63,421 bases of DNA, from contig JAGRPP010000025.1 of the NCBI GenBank assembly GCA_019449415.1, positions 1 to 63,421 of the forward strand. Direction: 5' to 3'. Below, piece after piece: positions 9,118-17,805 of the stretch (within the stretch, counting starts at the first letter, position 1; each line of letters opens with the position of its first letter). Made by a program: the position numbers and the translations under genes. The notes under the pieces were generated by a model. The model searched no databases. It had not been told where the DNA came from and was given only the letters and a program-made list of their open reading frames with translations. Source of the DNA: Geothrix sp. GTDB taxonomy: Bacteria > Acidobacteriota > Holophagae > Holophagales > Holophagaceae.

Positions 9118-11085
9118 ATGAAACGGATCTTGCTCCTCCGCGGCGCCGAACTCATCGTCTTCGCCCTGCTGGCCACCATCCCCCTGATGGTGGTGAACCC
9201 CTACGCCCTGGGCCTCCTCACCCTGCTGGCCATCTACGGCATCCTGCTCATCGGCCTGGATGTGACCGTGGGCTACCTCGGCCAGGTGAACCTCGCCCAT
9301 GTGGCCTTCCTGGGCCTGGGCGCCTACACCGCCGGGCTCGTCGTCACCAAGCTGGGCCTCGGCATGGCGCCGGCGCTCCTGGCCGCCATGGCCGTGGGGC
9401 TGCTGCTCGGCGGCCTGCTGGCCTTGCCAGCCCTGCGCCTGGAAGGCCCCCAGTTCGCCCTGGCCACCCTCAGCTTCGCGGCCCTCAGCACCACGGCCCT
9501 CAACGAGCTGGAAAGCCTCACGGGAGGCGCCCAGGGCCTGAGCCTGACCCGGCCGCCCGTGTTCGGCCATGCCCTCACGCCCCCCCTCTTCTACTGGCTC
9601 TGCATGGCCCTGCTGGCCGTGGTGTGGATGCTCATGCGCAACCTGCTCGCTTCGCAATGGGGCCGGGCCTTCGAGGCCCTGCGCGACAGCCCCATCGCCA
9701 CCGATGCCATGGGGGTCGGCACCTACCGGCACAAGGTCGCGGCCTTTGCCCTGGGGTCGGGGCTCGGTGGCCTGGCGGGCGGACTCTACGCCTTCAACTT
9801 CCAGTACCTCCAGCCCCAGAGCTTCGTCTACGACCTGATGATCATCCTGCTGTTGGGGGTGGTCCTCGGCGGCCGCAAGAGCCTCTGGGGGGCCTTTGTG
9901 GGTGCCTCGGTCATCGTCCTGCTGCCCAACCTGCTCTCCAACCGCCTGCTCTTCCAGGTGTTCTCAGGCCTGGGCTTTGCCATGGCCCTGGCAGCGGGCC
10001 TGCGGGGCCTCGTCAAGAAGACCACGCGCCCCTTCCAGGCCCTGGCCCCCGTGGCGGCCATGGGACTGCTGGTGGTGGGCGGCTTCTTCGTGGAGAACAC
10101 TGAAGACTGGCGCAAGGCCATCTTCGCGCTGATGCTCTTCTCGGTGGTGGTGGGCCTGCCCGAGGGCCTCATGGGCTTTCTCTCCATCTTCCTGGCGAAG
10201 CTCTTCCGGGTCCCCCATGCGCCCCTACCCGAGCCTTCCGACATCGAGGCCATCCTGCCGCCCCGGCCCGCGGATGGTGCGCCCCTGCTCGTCCTCGAGG
10301 ATCTCCGGCGCCACTTCGGCGGTGTGAAGGCCGTGGACGGCCTTTCCCTGACCATCAAGTCCGGCAGCATCCATGGCCTCATCGGACCCAACGGCTCCGG
10401 CAAGAGCACCGTGGTCAATGTCATCTCCGGGCTCTACACGCCCAGTGCGGGTCGCATCCTGCTCCGCGGGGTGATGCTGCCCTCCGGAAGTCTCTTCAAG
10501 GTGTCGAAGTCCGGCGTCGCCCGCACCTTCCAGAACCTCCAGCTCTTCGCCGAGTTGACGGCCCTCGAGAATGTCATGGTGGCGCTCCGGGGGGTGTACC
10601 GCAGCCCTCTGCCCTTGGTGCTGCTGGGGCTCGCCCGGCGCGAGGAGCGCCAGGCCCAGGCCGATGCCCTCTGCCTGCTGGACCGGGTCGGCCTGAAGGA
10701 CCAGGCTCTCACCCGGGCCAAGGATCTGACCTACGGCGCCCAGCGTTTCCTGGAGGTGGCCCGGGCCCTGGCGCGCAAGCCGGACCTGCTCATCCTGGAC
10801 GAACCCGCCGCGGGCCTGGCCCACCCCGATGTGGTCCAGCTGATCGAGATCATCAAGCGGATCCACCGGCGCGGCATCAGCATCCTCCTCATCGAACACC
10901 ACATGGATGTCGTGAGCGAGCTCTGCGACACCGTGACCGTGCTCGACGGCGGCCGGGTCATCGCCGAAGGCACGCCCGACGAGGTGAAGCGCCACCCGAA
11001 GGTGGTGGAGGCCTACCTGGGCCAGCCCCCGCAACCCGAGACCGACACTGACACCGCCGGCGGCGCCGAGCCGCTGCCCGCCTGA
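9118..11085 (+). CDS. Fused LivM permease-LivG ATPase of the branched-chain amino-acid ABC transporter
   Basis: One 655-residue polypeptide carries what are usually two subunits. Residues 1-370 are the LivM permease, with multiple membrane segments and the conserved SQWGRAFEALRDSPIATDAMG loop after the mid-point. Residues 385-640 are the LivG ATPase: Walker A GPNGSGKST (about 422), signature LTYGAQRFLEVARAL (about 537), Walker B LLILDEPAAGLAHP, and H-loop IEHHMDVV. The reading frame is continuous across the junction (around 10.2 kb), so this is a genuine fusion and not a missed stop. The tail after residue 640 is acidic and Thr-rich. Confidence 0.92.
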   Translation: MKRILLLRGAELIVFALLATIPLMVVNPYALGLLTLLAIYGILLIGLDVTVGYLGQVNLAHVAFLGLGAYTAGLVVTKLGLGMAPALLAAMAVGLLLGGLLALPALRLEGPQFALATLSFAALSTTALNELESLTGGAQGLSLTRPPVFGHALTPPLFYWLCMALLAVVWMLMRNLLASQWGRAFEALRDSPIATDAMGVGTYRHKVAAFALGSGLGGLAGGLYAFNFQYLQPQSFVYDLMIILLLGVVLGGRKSLWGAFVGASVIVLLPNLLSNRLLFQVFSGLGFAMALAAGLRGLVKKTTRPFQALAPVAAMGLLVVGGFFVENTEDWRKAIFALMLFSVVVGLPEGLMGFLSIFLAKLFRVPHAPLPEPSDIEAILPPRPADGAPLLVLEDLRRHFGGVKAVDGLSLTIKSGSIHGLIGPNGSGKSTVVNVISGLYTPSAGRILLRGVMLPSGSLFKVSKSGVARTFQNLQLFAELTALENVMVALRGVYRSPLPLVLLGLARREERQAQADALCLLDRVGLKDQALTRAKDLTYGAQRFLEVARALARKPDLLILDEPAAGLAHPDVVQLIEIIKRIHRRGISILLIEHHMDVVSELCDTVTVLDGGRVIAEGTPDEVKRHPKVVEAYLGQPPQPETDTDTAGGAEPLPA

Positions 11086-11096
11086 AGGAGCGATCC

Positions 11097-11813
11097 ATGC
11101 TGCAAGTGGAGGATCTCCATGCGGGCTACGGCGCCAGCGAAGTGCTGACGGGGGCCACGCTCTCGGTGAAAACGGGCACCCTCGTGGCGCTCATCGGCGC
11201 CAACGGCGCAGGCAAGACCACCACCATGCGCGCCATCTCCGGGGGCCTCAAGCCGGGCCGGGGCCGCGTGGTGCTCGACGGCCAGGAGGTGCAGGGCCTG
11301 GATGCCTCCCGCATCGCCCGCCTGGGTCTCGCCCACGCCCCCGAGGGCCGGAAGGTCTTCGGCCCGCTCTCGGTGGAGGACAACCTCCTCCTGGGCGCCT
11401 ACAGCCGCCTGCCGCGGTTCTTCGGCTACCGGACCAAGGCCCGCGGCGACCTGGACCGCGTCTACGACCTATTTCCGCGGCTGCGGGACCGTACGAGGCA
11501 GGCCGCCGGCACCCTGTCGGGCGGCGAACAGCAAATGCTGGCCATCGGCCGCGCCCTCATGGCCCGCCCCAAGGTGATGCTGCTGGACGAGCCCTCCATG
11601 GGCCTCGCACCGGTCATCGTCCAGGAGGTCTTCCGCACCATCCGCCGCCTCAAGGAAGAGGGCATCACCCTCCTTCTCGTGGAGCAGTTTGCCAAGAGCG
11701 CCCTTGAGGTCGCCGACTACGCCTATGTCATGGAACGCGGGCGCATCGCCGTCGAGGGCACCCCGGATGAGCTGAGCCGGAACGAGCGCGTGATCGCGGC
11801 CTACCTGGGCTGA
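11097..11813 (+). CDS. livF: Branched-chain amino-acid-type ABC ATPase LivF
   Basis: Second ATPase of the transporter, 238 residues. Walker A is GANGAGKTT (about residue 34), the signature LSGGEQQMLAIGRAL lies near 139, and Walker B is VMLLDEPSMGLAP. The sequence LGLAHAPEGRKVFGPLSVEDNL is diagnostic of LivF. It starts 11 bases after the livM-livG stop behind GAAGGAG and ends the operon just upstream of tRNA-Gly. Confidence 0.95.
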   Translation: MLQVEDLHAGYGASEVLTGATLSVKTGTLVALIGANGAGKTTTMRAISGGLKPGRGRVVLDGQEVQGLDASRIARLGLAHAPEGRKVFGPLSVEDNLLLGAYSRLPRFFGYRTKARGDLDRVYDLFPRLRDRTRQAAGTLSGGEQQMLAIGRALMARPKVMLLDEPSMGLAPVIVQEVFRTIRRLKEEGITLLLVEQFAKSALEVADYAYVMERGRIAVEGTPDELSRNERVIAAYLG

Positions 11814-11862
11814 GCCCGGACTGGCTTCACCCGGGGCCTTTGCGGTAGGATGATGGCCTGCC

Positions 11863-11937
11863 GCGGGCGTAGTTCAGTGGTAGAACGCAAGCTTCCCAAG
11901 CTTGATGTCGTGGGTTCAATCCCCATCGCCCGCTCCA
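11863..11937 (+). tRNA. tRNA-Gly (anticodon CCC)
   Basis: A complete cloverleaf: acceptor arms gcgggcg/cgcccgc, D arm gttc...gaac, anticodon stem caagc/gcttg with loop ttcccaa (anticodon CCC at 11895-11897, reading GGG), variable loop atgtc, and T arm gtggg-ttcaatc-cccat. The discriminator T at 11934 is followed by an encoded CCA (11935-11937). A terminator-like hairpin follows immediately. A TAGGAT box about 15 bases upstream is a possible -10 element. Confidence 0.97.
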
Positions 11938-11970
11938 ATCAGAAGGCCCCCGGTCGGGGGCCTTCTGATT
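11937..11970 (+). terminator. Hairpin terminator of tRNA-Gly
   Basis: A perfect 15-bp stem (aatcagaaggccccc / gggggccttctgatt) with a ggtc loop starts at the last base of the tRNA CCA end. It may be bidirectional and also serve the convergent gene at 11998. Confidence 0.8.
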
Positions 11971-11997
11971 TGGGGCCGAGGGGGGAACCCCATCGCC

Positions 11998-13107
11998 CTA
12001 CCCTTTCCCGTGGGCCTTCATCTCCACCAGGCGCTTGGCCTCGCGGCGGATCAGCTCGGGCACATTGCGATCCTTCATCAGCAGCTTCATGTCGCTATCG
12101 ATCAGGCGCTTGAAGTGCGTCATGGCCACGGGCAGGGGCGTGCGGGGATTCATGACCAGGGCCTTGGTGATGGGGTACTTCTTCATCCACTCGCGGCTGT
12201 TGGAGATGATGCGCAGCACCTCCTCGTTCACGGTGCGCATCTGGGCGATGTAGGCGATCTCGGATTCGGTGATGCGGCCGTTGCGGATGACATTGACCTG
12301 GATGAGGCGGTTGGCCTCGCGGATGAGGATGGCGCGCTCCTCCTTGCCCCCCTTGATGGCCAGCATGATCTTCTGGTTGGTGCTGAGCTTGGTGATGCGC
12401 TGGGTCACCGTGAGGTTGACCTCCTGGCCATCCTCGTGCACCAGGGGCTTCTGGGCGAGGAGACGACGCTCGGCGGCCTGTTCCTCGGATTCGATCTCCG
12501 CGTCCGCCTCCTCCTGCGACTTGGTCTTGGGCAGGGGCAGCTCGGACCAGGCCCGATCCAGCTTCCCGGCCTCGACCTCGTTGATGATCTCCAGGCGGTC
12601 CTTCTTGACCTCCTCGGGGATGAGGCGCAGCACTTCGTAGCGGTATTCGTTCACCCGCCGCTTGATGACATATTCACCCTCGGGGTGCTCCTCCAGCAGG
12701 TCGAGGATGCGCGGGCGCTCGATCCACATCACCTGGTTGTTCAGCACGATCTCGAGCACGGAGCCCGGCAGGCTCGGCACCGAGGCCTCGACGATCTCCG
12801 AGGTCAGCGAAGGGTTGAGGAGGGCCGCTTCGAGCAGGGCCGGCTCCTTGCGGTGGCAGAGCACTAGCTGCAGGGGCCGCGGTGGTTCCACGGGCTCCAG
12901 CAGCAGACCGGCGAGCATGGACTCGGGCATGGTGGCGAAGAAACCGAGGGCCCGGGCCGTGTGGGGCGTCTCCTCCAGAGCCACATGGGCCAGGGCCTGG
13001 AGCAGGTCCTTGGCGGGGACCGGCAGACTCCCGCCGACCAGGGCCACCACCATGGGTTCGGGGAGGGTGCCCTGGAGGAACCGTTCGACGATGGGGTGCA
13101 TGCTCAT
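11998..13107 (-). CDS. Conserved protein of unknown function, helical-repeat-like
   Basis: A 369-residue soluble protein without signal peptide or membrane segment. The N-terminal 130 residues have spaced helical motifs (ALAHVALEETPHTARALGFF, LLNPSLTSEIVEASV) reminiscent of HEAT/DUF2336-type repeats. A charged, Glu-rich linker (residues 195-225) leads to a basic C-terminal half with KLSTNQKIMLAIKGGKEERA and ending KRLVEMKAHGKG. I do not recognise a named family. The start codon overlaps the stop of the RodZ-like gene by four bases (ATGA), so it is the last member of a tightly coupled four-gene operon. Confidence 0.75.
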   Translation of the reverse strand: MSMHPIVERFLQGTLPEPMVVALVGGSLPVPAKDLLQALAHVALEETPHTARALGFFATMPESMLAGLLLEPVEPPRPLQLVLCHRKEPALLEAALLNPSLTSEIVEASVPSLPGSVLEIVLNNQVMWIERPRILDLLEEHPEGEYVIKRRVNEYRYEVLRLIPEEVKKDRLEIINEVEAGKLDRAWSELPLPKTKSQEEADAEIESEEQAAERRLLAQKPLVHEDGQEVNLTVTQRITKLSTNQKIMLAIKGGKEERAILIREANRLIQVNVIRNGRITESEIAYIAQMRTVNEEVLRIISNSREWMKKYPITKALVMNPRTPLPVAMTHFKRLIDSDMKLLMKDRNVPELIRREAKRLVEMKAHGKG

Positions 13108-13919
13108 GGCCGGGGTCCGTCCTCGTCATCATCGGGGGTTGCGGGTTCGGGCGGCTCGGTCGGCGGCGGCAACGGCCGGAGCCAGCGGCCCTCGGCATCG
13201 AAGCGGCCGGTCCAGGCCTCGCCCACATTCTGACCGTGGGGAATCCGCACGCCCGCCACTTCCACATTCACCACCCCGGCGTTGTCGAGCACCAGCGCAA
13301 AGGGCCCCTTCACCCGCAGCCGCCAGGGTTCGGATACGCGAAGGGTGTGGGTCTGAGCCTTCTCACCGGATTCGGGGAGGGGCTCGAGCCGCACTTCGCA
13401 GGTGTCCATGGACCGGAGGCTGATCAGCACGCCCTGCTCGTTCAGGGGGGCCTCGGGTAGCAGCTCGCCCAGCACCGGATAGGCCGCGGTGGAAGGCGGA
13501 GGAGGGGGCGGCAGCGCGGCCCTGGGCAGGGCGGACAGGTAGCTGGGCGAGGGCTTCCGTCCCAGGCTCGGGCCTGGGACCACCAGCCACAGCACCACCA
13601 GGACTGAGGCCGCGGTCAAAAGGCCCATGACGACGCGCTCCAGGCGCTCCTGTCGCGGATCGGGCGGGGCCCATTCCTGGGCGCCGGGCACCGTCTGGAA
13701 GGCATCGGTGTGGAATTCCAGGTCCACGCCAAGGCGCTCCGCCAGCTGGCGGGCCAGGGGGCGGGAGCGGCCCGGCGGCAGGGCCGCCCAGTCGTCGGCC
13801 TCGATGGCCTCGATGTGGCGGATGGGCAGCTTCAGCTCCAGCGCCAGGATCTCGCGTGACAGCCCCTTGGCCATGCGCGCCTCATGGAGGAGCTGGCCGA
13901 CCGTATCGTCGCCCCTCAT
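13104..13919 (-). CDS. RodZ-like helix-turn-helix membrane protein
   Basis: A 271-residue bitopic protein with RodZ architecture: an N-terminal Xre-type HTH (residues 5-70, VGQLLHEARMAKGLSREILA), a single membrane segment at about 99-118 (MGLLTAASVLVVLWLVVPG), a Pro-rich periplasmic linker, and a C-terminal domain like DUF4115 (LRVSEPWRLRVKGPFALVLD). In the family the HTH contacts MreB and the periplasmic domain supports cell shape. Here the genomic context (MoxR ATPase, response regulator) is not the usual mreB or ispG setting. Its start overlaps the moxR stop as ATGA. Confidence 0.75.
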   Translation of the reverse strand: MRGDDTVGQLLHEARMAKGLSREILALELKLPIRHIEAIEADDWAALPPGRSRPLARQLAERLGVDLEFHTDAFQTVPGAQEWAPPDPRQERLERVVMGLLTAASVLVVLWLVVPGPSLGRKPSPSYLSALPRAALPPPPPPSTAAYPVLGELLPEAPLNEQGVLISLRSMDTCEVRLEPLPESGEKAQTHTLRVSEPWRLRVKGPFALVLDNAGVVNVEVAGVRIPHGQNVGEAWTGRFDAEGRWLRPLPPPTEPPEPATPDDDEDGPRP

Positions 13920-14899
13920 CCCGCCCACCCCACGGGCAGCTCCTTGAGCAGCCGGGCCAGCTGCTCGCGCCGGTCGTTGCGGCTCAGGCGCCGCTCGTCC
14001 AGGCTGCCGCGGTGGGCCATGGTGTCGGCTAGGGTGCTCTGCAGGTCATCCGGCGTGATGAAGTCGCGGCCCTCCAGCCAGGCTTCGGCCTGGGCCAGCC
14101 CCAGCCAGTGCTTGGCCGCGCGGGTGGAGCAAAAGCCCCCCCCGGTGCGAATGCGGTCCACCATGCGCTCGGCATAATCCAGCACCGCATCCGACACTCG
14201 GACGGCCCGGACCGCCGCGCGGGCCTGTTTCCAGCCCTCAAGATCCAGGGCGGGATTCAGGGTGTCCAGGCGCTCCGAGCCGGCTTCCCCCTTGAGGATG
14301 CGCCGCTCGGCCTCCCGATCCGGGTAGCCGAGATGGAGGGCGCAGGAGAACCGGTCGAGCTGGCTCTCGGGCAGGGGGAAGGTGCCCGCATGGTCCAGCG
14401 GATTCTGGGTGGCGATGACGAAGAAGGGATCCGGGAGGCGATGAGTGCTGCGATCCAGGGTCACCTGCCCCTCCACCATGGCCTCGAGCATGGCGCTCTG
14501 GGTCTTGGGACCGATGCGGTTCAGCTCGTCCAGCAGCAGCACATGGCAGAACACCGGCCCTGGCTGGAAGCGGAAGGACTGCTCCTTGGCGTCCCAGAGG
14601 TGCACTCCCAGCAGGTCCGAGGGCAGCAGGTCGTTGGTTCCCTGCACCCGCTGGAAGCTGCCGCCGAGGATGCGCGAGAGCCCCTTGGCCAGGGTGGTCT
14701 TGCCCACGCCGGGCAGGTCTTCCAGCAGCACATGGCCCCCGGCGAGGAGGGCCGCGAAGGCCCGCCGAACCTGGGATTCCTTGCCCACGACCACGGCCTG
14801 TAGCGCGGTGAGTCCTGCCCGGGCCGCCGGACGGATGCCTTCGGGGGAACGCACCGGGGGGGCGAGGACGGGAGGAGGCTGGGGCGGGTCCTGGATCAT
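13916..14899 (-). CDS. MoxR-family AAA+ ATPase
   Basis: A 327-residue MoxR-type ATPase, chaperone-like proteins that help mature or insert VWA-domain partners. Walker A is LPGVGKTTLAKGL (about residue 60), Walker B is LLLDELNRIGPKTQSAMLEA, sensor 1 is FFVIATQNPLDHAGTFPLP, and the arginine region PESQLDRFSC follows. The ATG at 14899 starts MIQDPPQPPPVLAPP and overlaps the regulator's stop codon (ATGA). MoxR genes normally sit beside DUF58 and VWA genes, and neither is present here. Confidence 0.9.
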   Translation of the reverse strand: MIQDPPQPPPVLAPPVRSPEGIRPAARAGLTALQAVVVGKESQVRRAFAALLAGGHVLLEDLPGVGKTTLAKGLSRILGGSFQRVQGTNDLLPSDLLGVHLWDAKEQSFRFQPGPVFCHVLLLDELNRIGPKTQSAMLEAMVEGQVTLDRSTHRLPDPFFVIATQNPLDHAGTFPLPESQLDRFSCALHLGYPDREAERRILKGEAGSERLDTLNPALDLEGWKQARAAVRAVRVSDAVLDYAERMVDRIRTGGGFCSTRAAKHWLGLAQAEAWLEGRDFITPDDLQSTLADTMAHRGSLDERRLSRNDRREQLARLLKELPVGWAG

Positions 14900-16152
14900 G
14901 GGGCCTTCCGTGGCACGGAGTCGGGATCTCCATCTTCCAGAGGGATGCCATGGTCCCGCAAGCGCTGGGCGAGGCTCCGCACCGTCAGCCCCAGCCCTTC
15001 CGCCGCCGGGGGGAGGTCGCCCCCCGCTTCCCGCAGGACCCTCCGCAGCAGCTCGCCCTCTGCCGACCGGACCACGGCTTTCAGCATGGCCTCCAGGGTT
15101 CCCGGCGCCGGCCAGGGCAGGCGCAGGGGGGCCCCGTCCAGCCCGAGATCCGGGAAGGCGCGGATGACGGGCCCTTCGGAGAAGAGGACCGTCCGCCCCG
15201 CCAGCACCTCCAGTTCGCGGAGGTTGCCAGGCCAGGCGTGGTCCAGCAATTGGCGCTCGGCGGCCCGCTCCAGCCAGGGTTCCGGCCGGCCTTCGCGCCG
15301 CGCGGCCCGGGCCAGGAAGAGCCGCGCCAGGATCAGGAGATCCTCCCGACGCTCGCGGAGCGGGGGAACTTTCAGCTCCAGCGATCCAAGGCGCTGGGCC
15401 AGGTCCGGGGGCAGCGCGACCTCGGCATCCACGCCAGCCATCCAGCACAGTCCCGCCCCAAGGGGGCCGTCCATGGCCCGGGTCAGAGGCCCCAGGGCCT
15501 CCCGCGACAGGTGGGCCAGGTCCGCCAGGTACAGGCTGCCGCCCTGGAGCAGTTGCAGGGTGCGTGGATCCGGCCCCTCGGGGCCCAGGGTCTCGGCGGC
15601 CAGGCTCAGAAAGGGAGCCGCCGGATGGCGCAGCGCGTGGAGCCGACGGGCGCAGCGGCTCTTGCCGGCGCCGCGCTCCCCGCGGAAAAGCACAGGCAAA
15701 GCGGTGGCGGCCGCCCGCCCCAAGGCGCCCTCCAGGGCCTGCATGGGGGCGCCGTGGGCGATCCAGGGTTCCGCCGGATCCGGAGGCGGCGCGCCCACCA
15801 AGGCCCGTAGGCGATCCAACAGGGCCAGGAATGCGTCCAGATCGAAGGGCTTGGGCAGGAAGTCGTCGGCGCCGAGCCGCATGGCCGCCACGATGTCGCG
15901 GGGCTCTCCGAAGGCGGACATGAGGACCACGCGCAGGCCCGGCTGGAGCTGGCGGGCCCGCCGGATCAGCTCCAGCCCGCTCATGCCCGGCAGGCGCAGG
16001 TCCGTCACCAGCACATGGGCCGGCGCCGCCTCCAGGGCCCGCAGGGCCTCCTGCGGATCCGCCACCGCCCGCACTGACCAAGCCGACCCCTCGAGGGCCT
16101 GGGTCAGCAGGCGGCGGAAGCTGTCCTTGTCCTCGACGAGCAGCAGATCCAT
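14896..16152 (-). CDS. NtrC-like response regulator with degenerate AAA+ domain lacking the sigma-54 loop
   Basis: A 418-residue protein. Residues 1-115 are a receiver domain with E7/D8, phospho-acceptor D51 (VLVTDLRLPG) and K101 (FLPKPFD). Residues 130-330 are an AAA+ domain: Walker A GERGAGKS (158-165), Walker B-like GGSLYLADLAHLS (204-216) with Ala in place of the usual first Asp, and PPLRERREDLLILA. Only about 38 residues separate Walker A from Walker B, and the ESELFGHEKGAFTGA block is absent. A C-terminal Fis-like helix-turn-helix (LPPAAEGLGLTVRSLAQRL) remains. It therefore probably regulates without acting on sigma-54 polymerase. It is first in the operon with moxR. Confidence 0.85.
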   Translation of the reverse strand: MDLLLVEDKDSFRRLLTQALEGSAWSVRAVADPQEALRALEAAPAHVLVTDLRLPGMSGLELIRRARQLQPGLRVVLMSAFGEPRDIVAAMRLGADDFLPKPFDLDAFLALLDRLRALVGAPPPDPAEPWIAHGAPMQALEGALGRAAATALPVLFRGERGAGKSRCARRLHALRHPAAPFLSLAAETLGPEGPDPRTLQLLQGGSLYLADLAHLSREALGPLTRAMDGPLGAGLCWMAGVDAEVALPPDLAQRLGSLELKVPPLRERREDLLILARLFLARAARREGRPEPWLERAAERQLLDHAWPGNLRELEVLAGRTVLFSEGPVIRAFPDLGLDGAPLRLPWPAPGTLEAMLKAVVRSAEGELLRRVLREAGGDLPPAAEGLGLTVRSLAQRLRDHGIPLEDGDPDSVPRKAP

Positions 16153-16197
16153 GGGTAGAAGCTATCAGGTATCAGCTCCTTGTGGCGGCTGGCGTCC

Positions 16198-17589
16198 TTA
16201 GATCGCCCCACCGCAGCCTTCGATGAACCGCCGGCTCTGCGCCTCCGCCTGGGCCTCGAAGAGGGCGCTCCCCTCGACCAGCGCCAGGCCTGCCTCCCGG
16301 GCCCAGAGGGCGAAGGCGGTGTCCTCCTTGTAGATCCACTCCACGGCCCAGCGGGCGGACAGCCGAGCGGCTTCCAGCAGATCACCGAAAGGGGCAGGAT
16401 CCTCTGGCGCCATCCCCAGGCTCGTGGCCTGCACGAGGCCCACGGGGCCGAAGGCCGCCACTTCGCCGGGCGTCACGGGCCGCTGACGCGAGACCTGAAG
16501 CACGGGCCGGCCGGCCGCTTCCAGGCCCGCGCGGCTGGTGCGCGCCACTCCGCCAGCGCCGAGGAGCAGCACGGGCCCGGGAGCCAAGCTGGACAGCGCC
16601 TGTCCGAAGGCCTCCGCATCCGTGTTGGCGCCCTGCCAAGGTTCGCTTGGCGAGCGCCGCCAGAGGGTGTTGAGGGGCCCTTCCAGGCCGAGGGCCTGCG
16701 GCAGGTCCAGCTTGAGGGGTGCCGTGATGCTCAGGCCCAGGACGCCGAGAGCCTCCAGGGCCGCCACCGCCTCCCCGGCTTCTCCACAGGCCAGGGGCAG
16801 GTAGAGGAGATCCTTGAAGGCCCGCTGGAACCGCGGATTGTGGAAGGCCGGGCCCCGGGAATGGAGCACCGGATCGCCGATGACGCCGCAGAGACCGTGC
16901 CCCGGGTGCAGGCGGGCGCAACGCCAGGCCTGTAGCGTGGCCAGGGGGAGCTGGCCCGGGGCGGCCGCGGGGCCATCGTCCGGTGCGGCATAGGTGAAGG
17001 CCCCGCCCCAGGCCCCCTGCAGGGCGCGACTCGGGAGGCCCTTGGGTCCCATGAGGAAGGCGGACAGGGCCACGCCACGGTCCCGGGCCCAGGCCAAGGC
17101 GGGCCGCAGGCGGGCGTTGTCCTCCAGGCGATCCGCCCAGCCCACCCACTTGAAGGCCTCACCTTCCGGCAGGCGCTGGAGCCGGGTCTCGAGGTCGAAG
17201 ACACCGGGCGGCACATGAATCGAGCGCAGCAGCCGCACATGGGTCCGGGCGGCCTGGATCTCCTCCGGCACGGACAGGTCCCACTCCAGGTCCAGCCAGG
17301 CCGGACGGCCCTTCACGGCCCGGGCCAGGTGGGCCAGGCGGTCTTCCGTATCCTCATCAGGCCAGCAGCCGCCCTCGGAAACCCGGCGGCAGGTCACCAG
17401 ACAGCGACGCCTCAAGGCATCCACCAGGGCCTCGGGATCCGCCTCGGGGAACAGGTCCAGGCGCAGCTCGGGTAGGGCATCGCCGGGCAGGCGCCTCGCG
17501 CAGGCCAAGGCCTCCTCCCATTCCGGGTGGGTGAGGGTGACGACATGGAAGGGAAGGGCATTCACGACAGGCCATCCTGAAGGGGTCAT
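16198..17589 (-). CDS. aroDE: Bifunctional 3-dehydroquinate dehydratase/shikimate dehydrogenase
   Basis: Catalyses two consecutive shikimate-pathway steps. Residues 1-210 form a type I dehydroquinase: LRLDLFPEADPEAL, catalytic His in RSIHVPP and the Schiff-base Lys in AFKWVGWADRL. Residues 230-463 form a shikimate dehydrogenase: GVIGDPVLHSRGPAFHN, the catalytic Lys in SITAPLKLDL, GANTDAEAFGQAL and the NADP-binding LLLGAGGVARTSRAGL. Such AroD-AroE fusions are best known in plants and some bacteria. The ATG at 17589 (MTPSGWP) is chosen; a GTG six codons later is possible. It lies 45 bases upstream of the regulator gene on the same strand. Confidence 0.9.
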   Translation of the reverse strand: MTPSGWPVVNALPFHVVTLTHPEWEEALACARRLPGDALPELRLDLFPEADPEALVDALRRRCLVTCRRVSEGGCWPDEDTEDRLAHLARAVKGRPAWLDLEWDLSVPEEIQAARTHVRLLRSIHVPPGVFDLETRLQRLPEGEAFKWVGWADRLEDNARLRPALAWARDRGVALSAFLMGPKGLPSRALQGAWGGAFTYAAPDDGPAAAPGQLPLATLQAWRCARLHPGHGLCGVIGDPVLHSRGPAFHNPRFQRAFKDLLYLPLACGEAGEAVAALEALGVLGLSITAPLKLDLPQALGLEGPLNTLWRRSPSEPWQGANTDAEAFGQALSSLAPGPVLLLGAGGVARTSRAGLEAAGRPVLQVSRQRPVTPGEVAAFGPVGLVQATSLGMAPEDPAPFGDLLEAARLSARWAVEWIYKEDTAFALWAREAGLALVEGSALFEAQAEAQSRRFIEGCGGAI

Positions 17590-17748
17590 CCTAACCTGCC
17601 CCGCGAATCTACTCGGCGGCTCCACCTGGCGAGGCGGATCCACAGGACCATCCTGATGACACGATCCGGTCAGGGGCCGGGGCCAACCCATCTGGGGTTA
17701 TTCAACTAAAAAAATCGGCCCCTCGATTCATTCATTACCTACTCGTCT

Positions 17749-17759
17749 GCTACGATTCC
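17749..17759 (+). promoter_or_regulatory. Candidate extended -10 element of the dcuB-type gene
   Basis: The 11-mer gctacgattcc ends 47 bases before the dcuB-type start and recurs at 21039-21049, 56 bases before the dehydrogenase start. TACGAT would be the -10 hexamer. No convincing -35 hexamer is visible, so this is a comparative inference. Confidence 0.4.
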
Positions 17760-17805
17760 AGCCGTCCCAGGTTTCAGCATGCCTGGTTCAAAGGAGAACG
17801 AGACC

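Noticed and set aside
9118..11085. Split LivM and LivG with a missed frameshift or stop
   Set aside because: The frame is open and in register through the linker, and both halves keep their family motifs, so the fusion is accepted.
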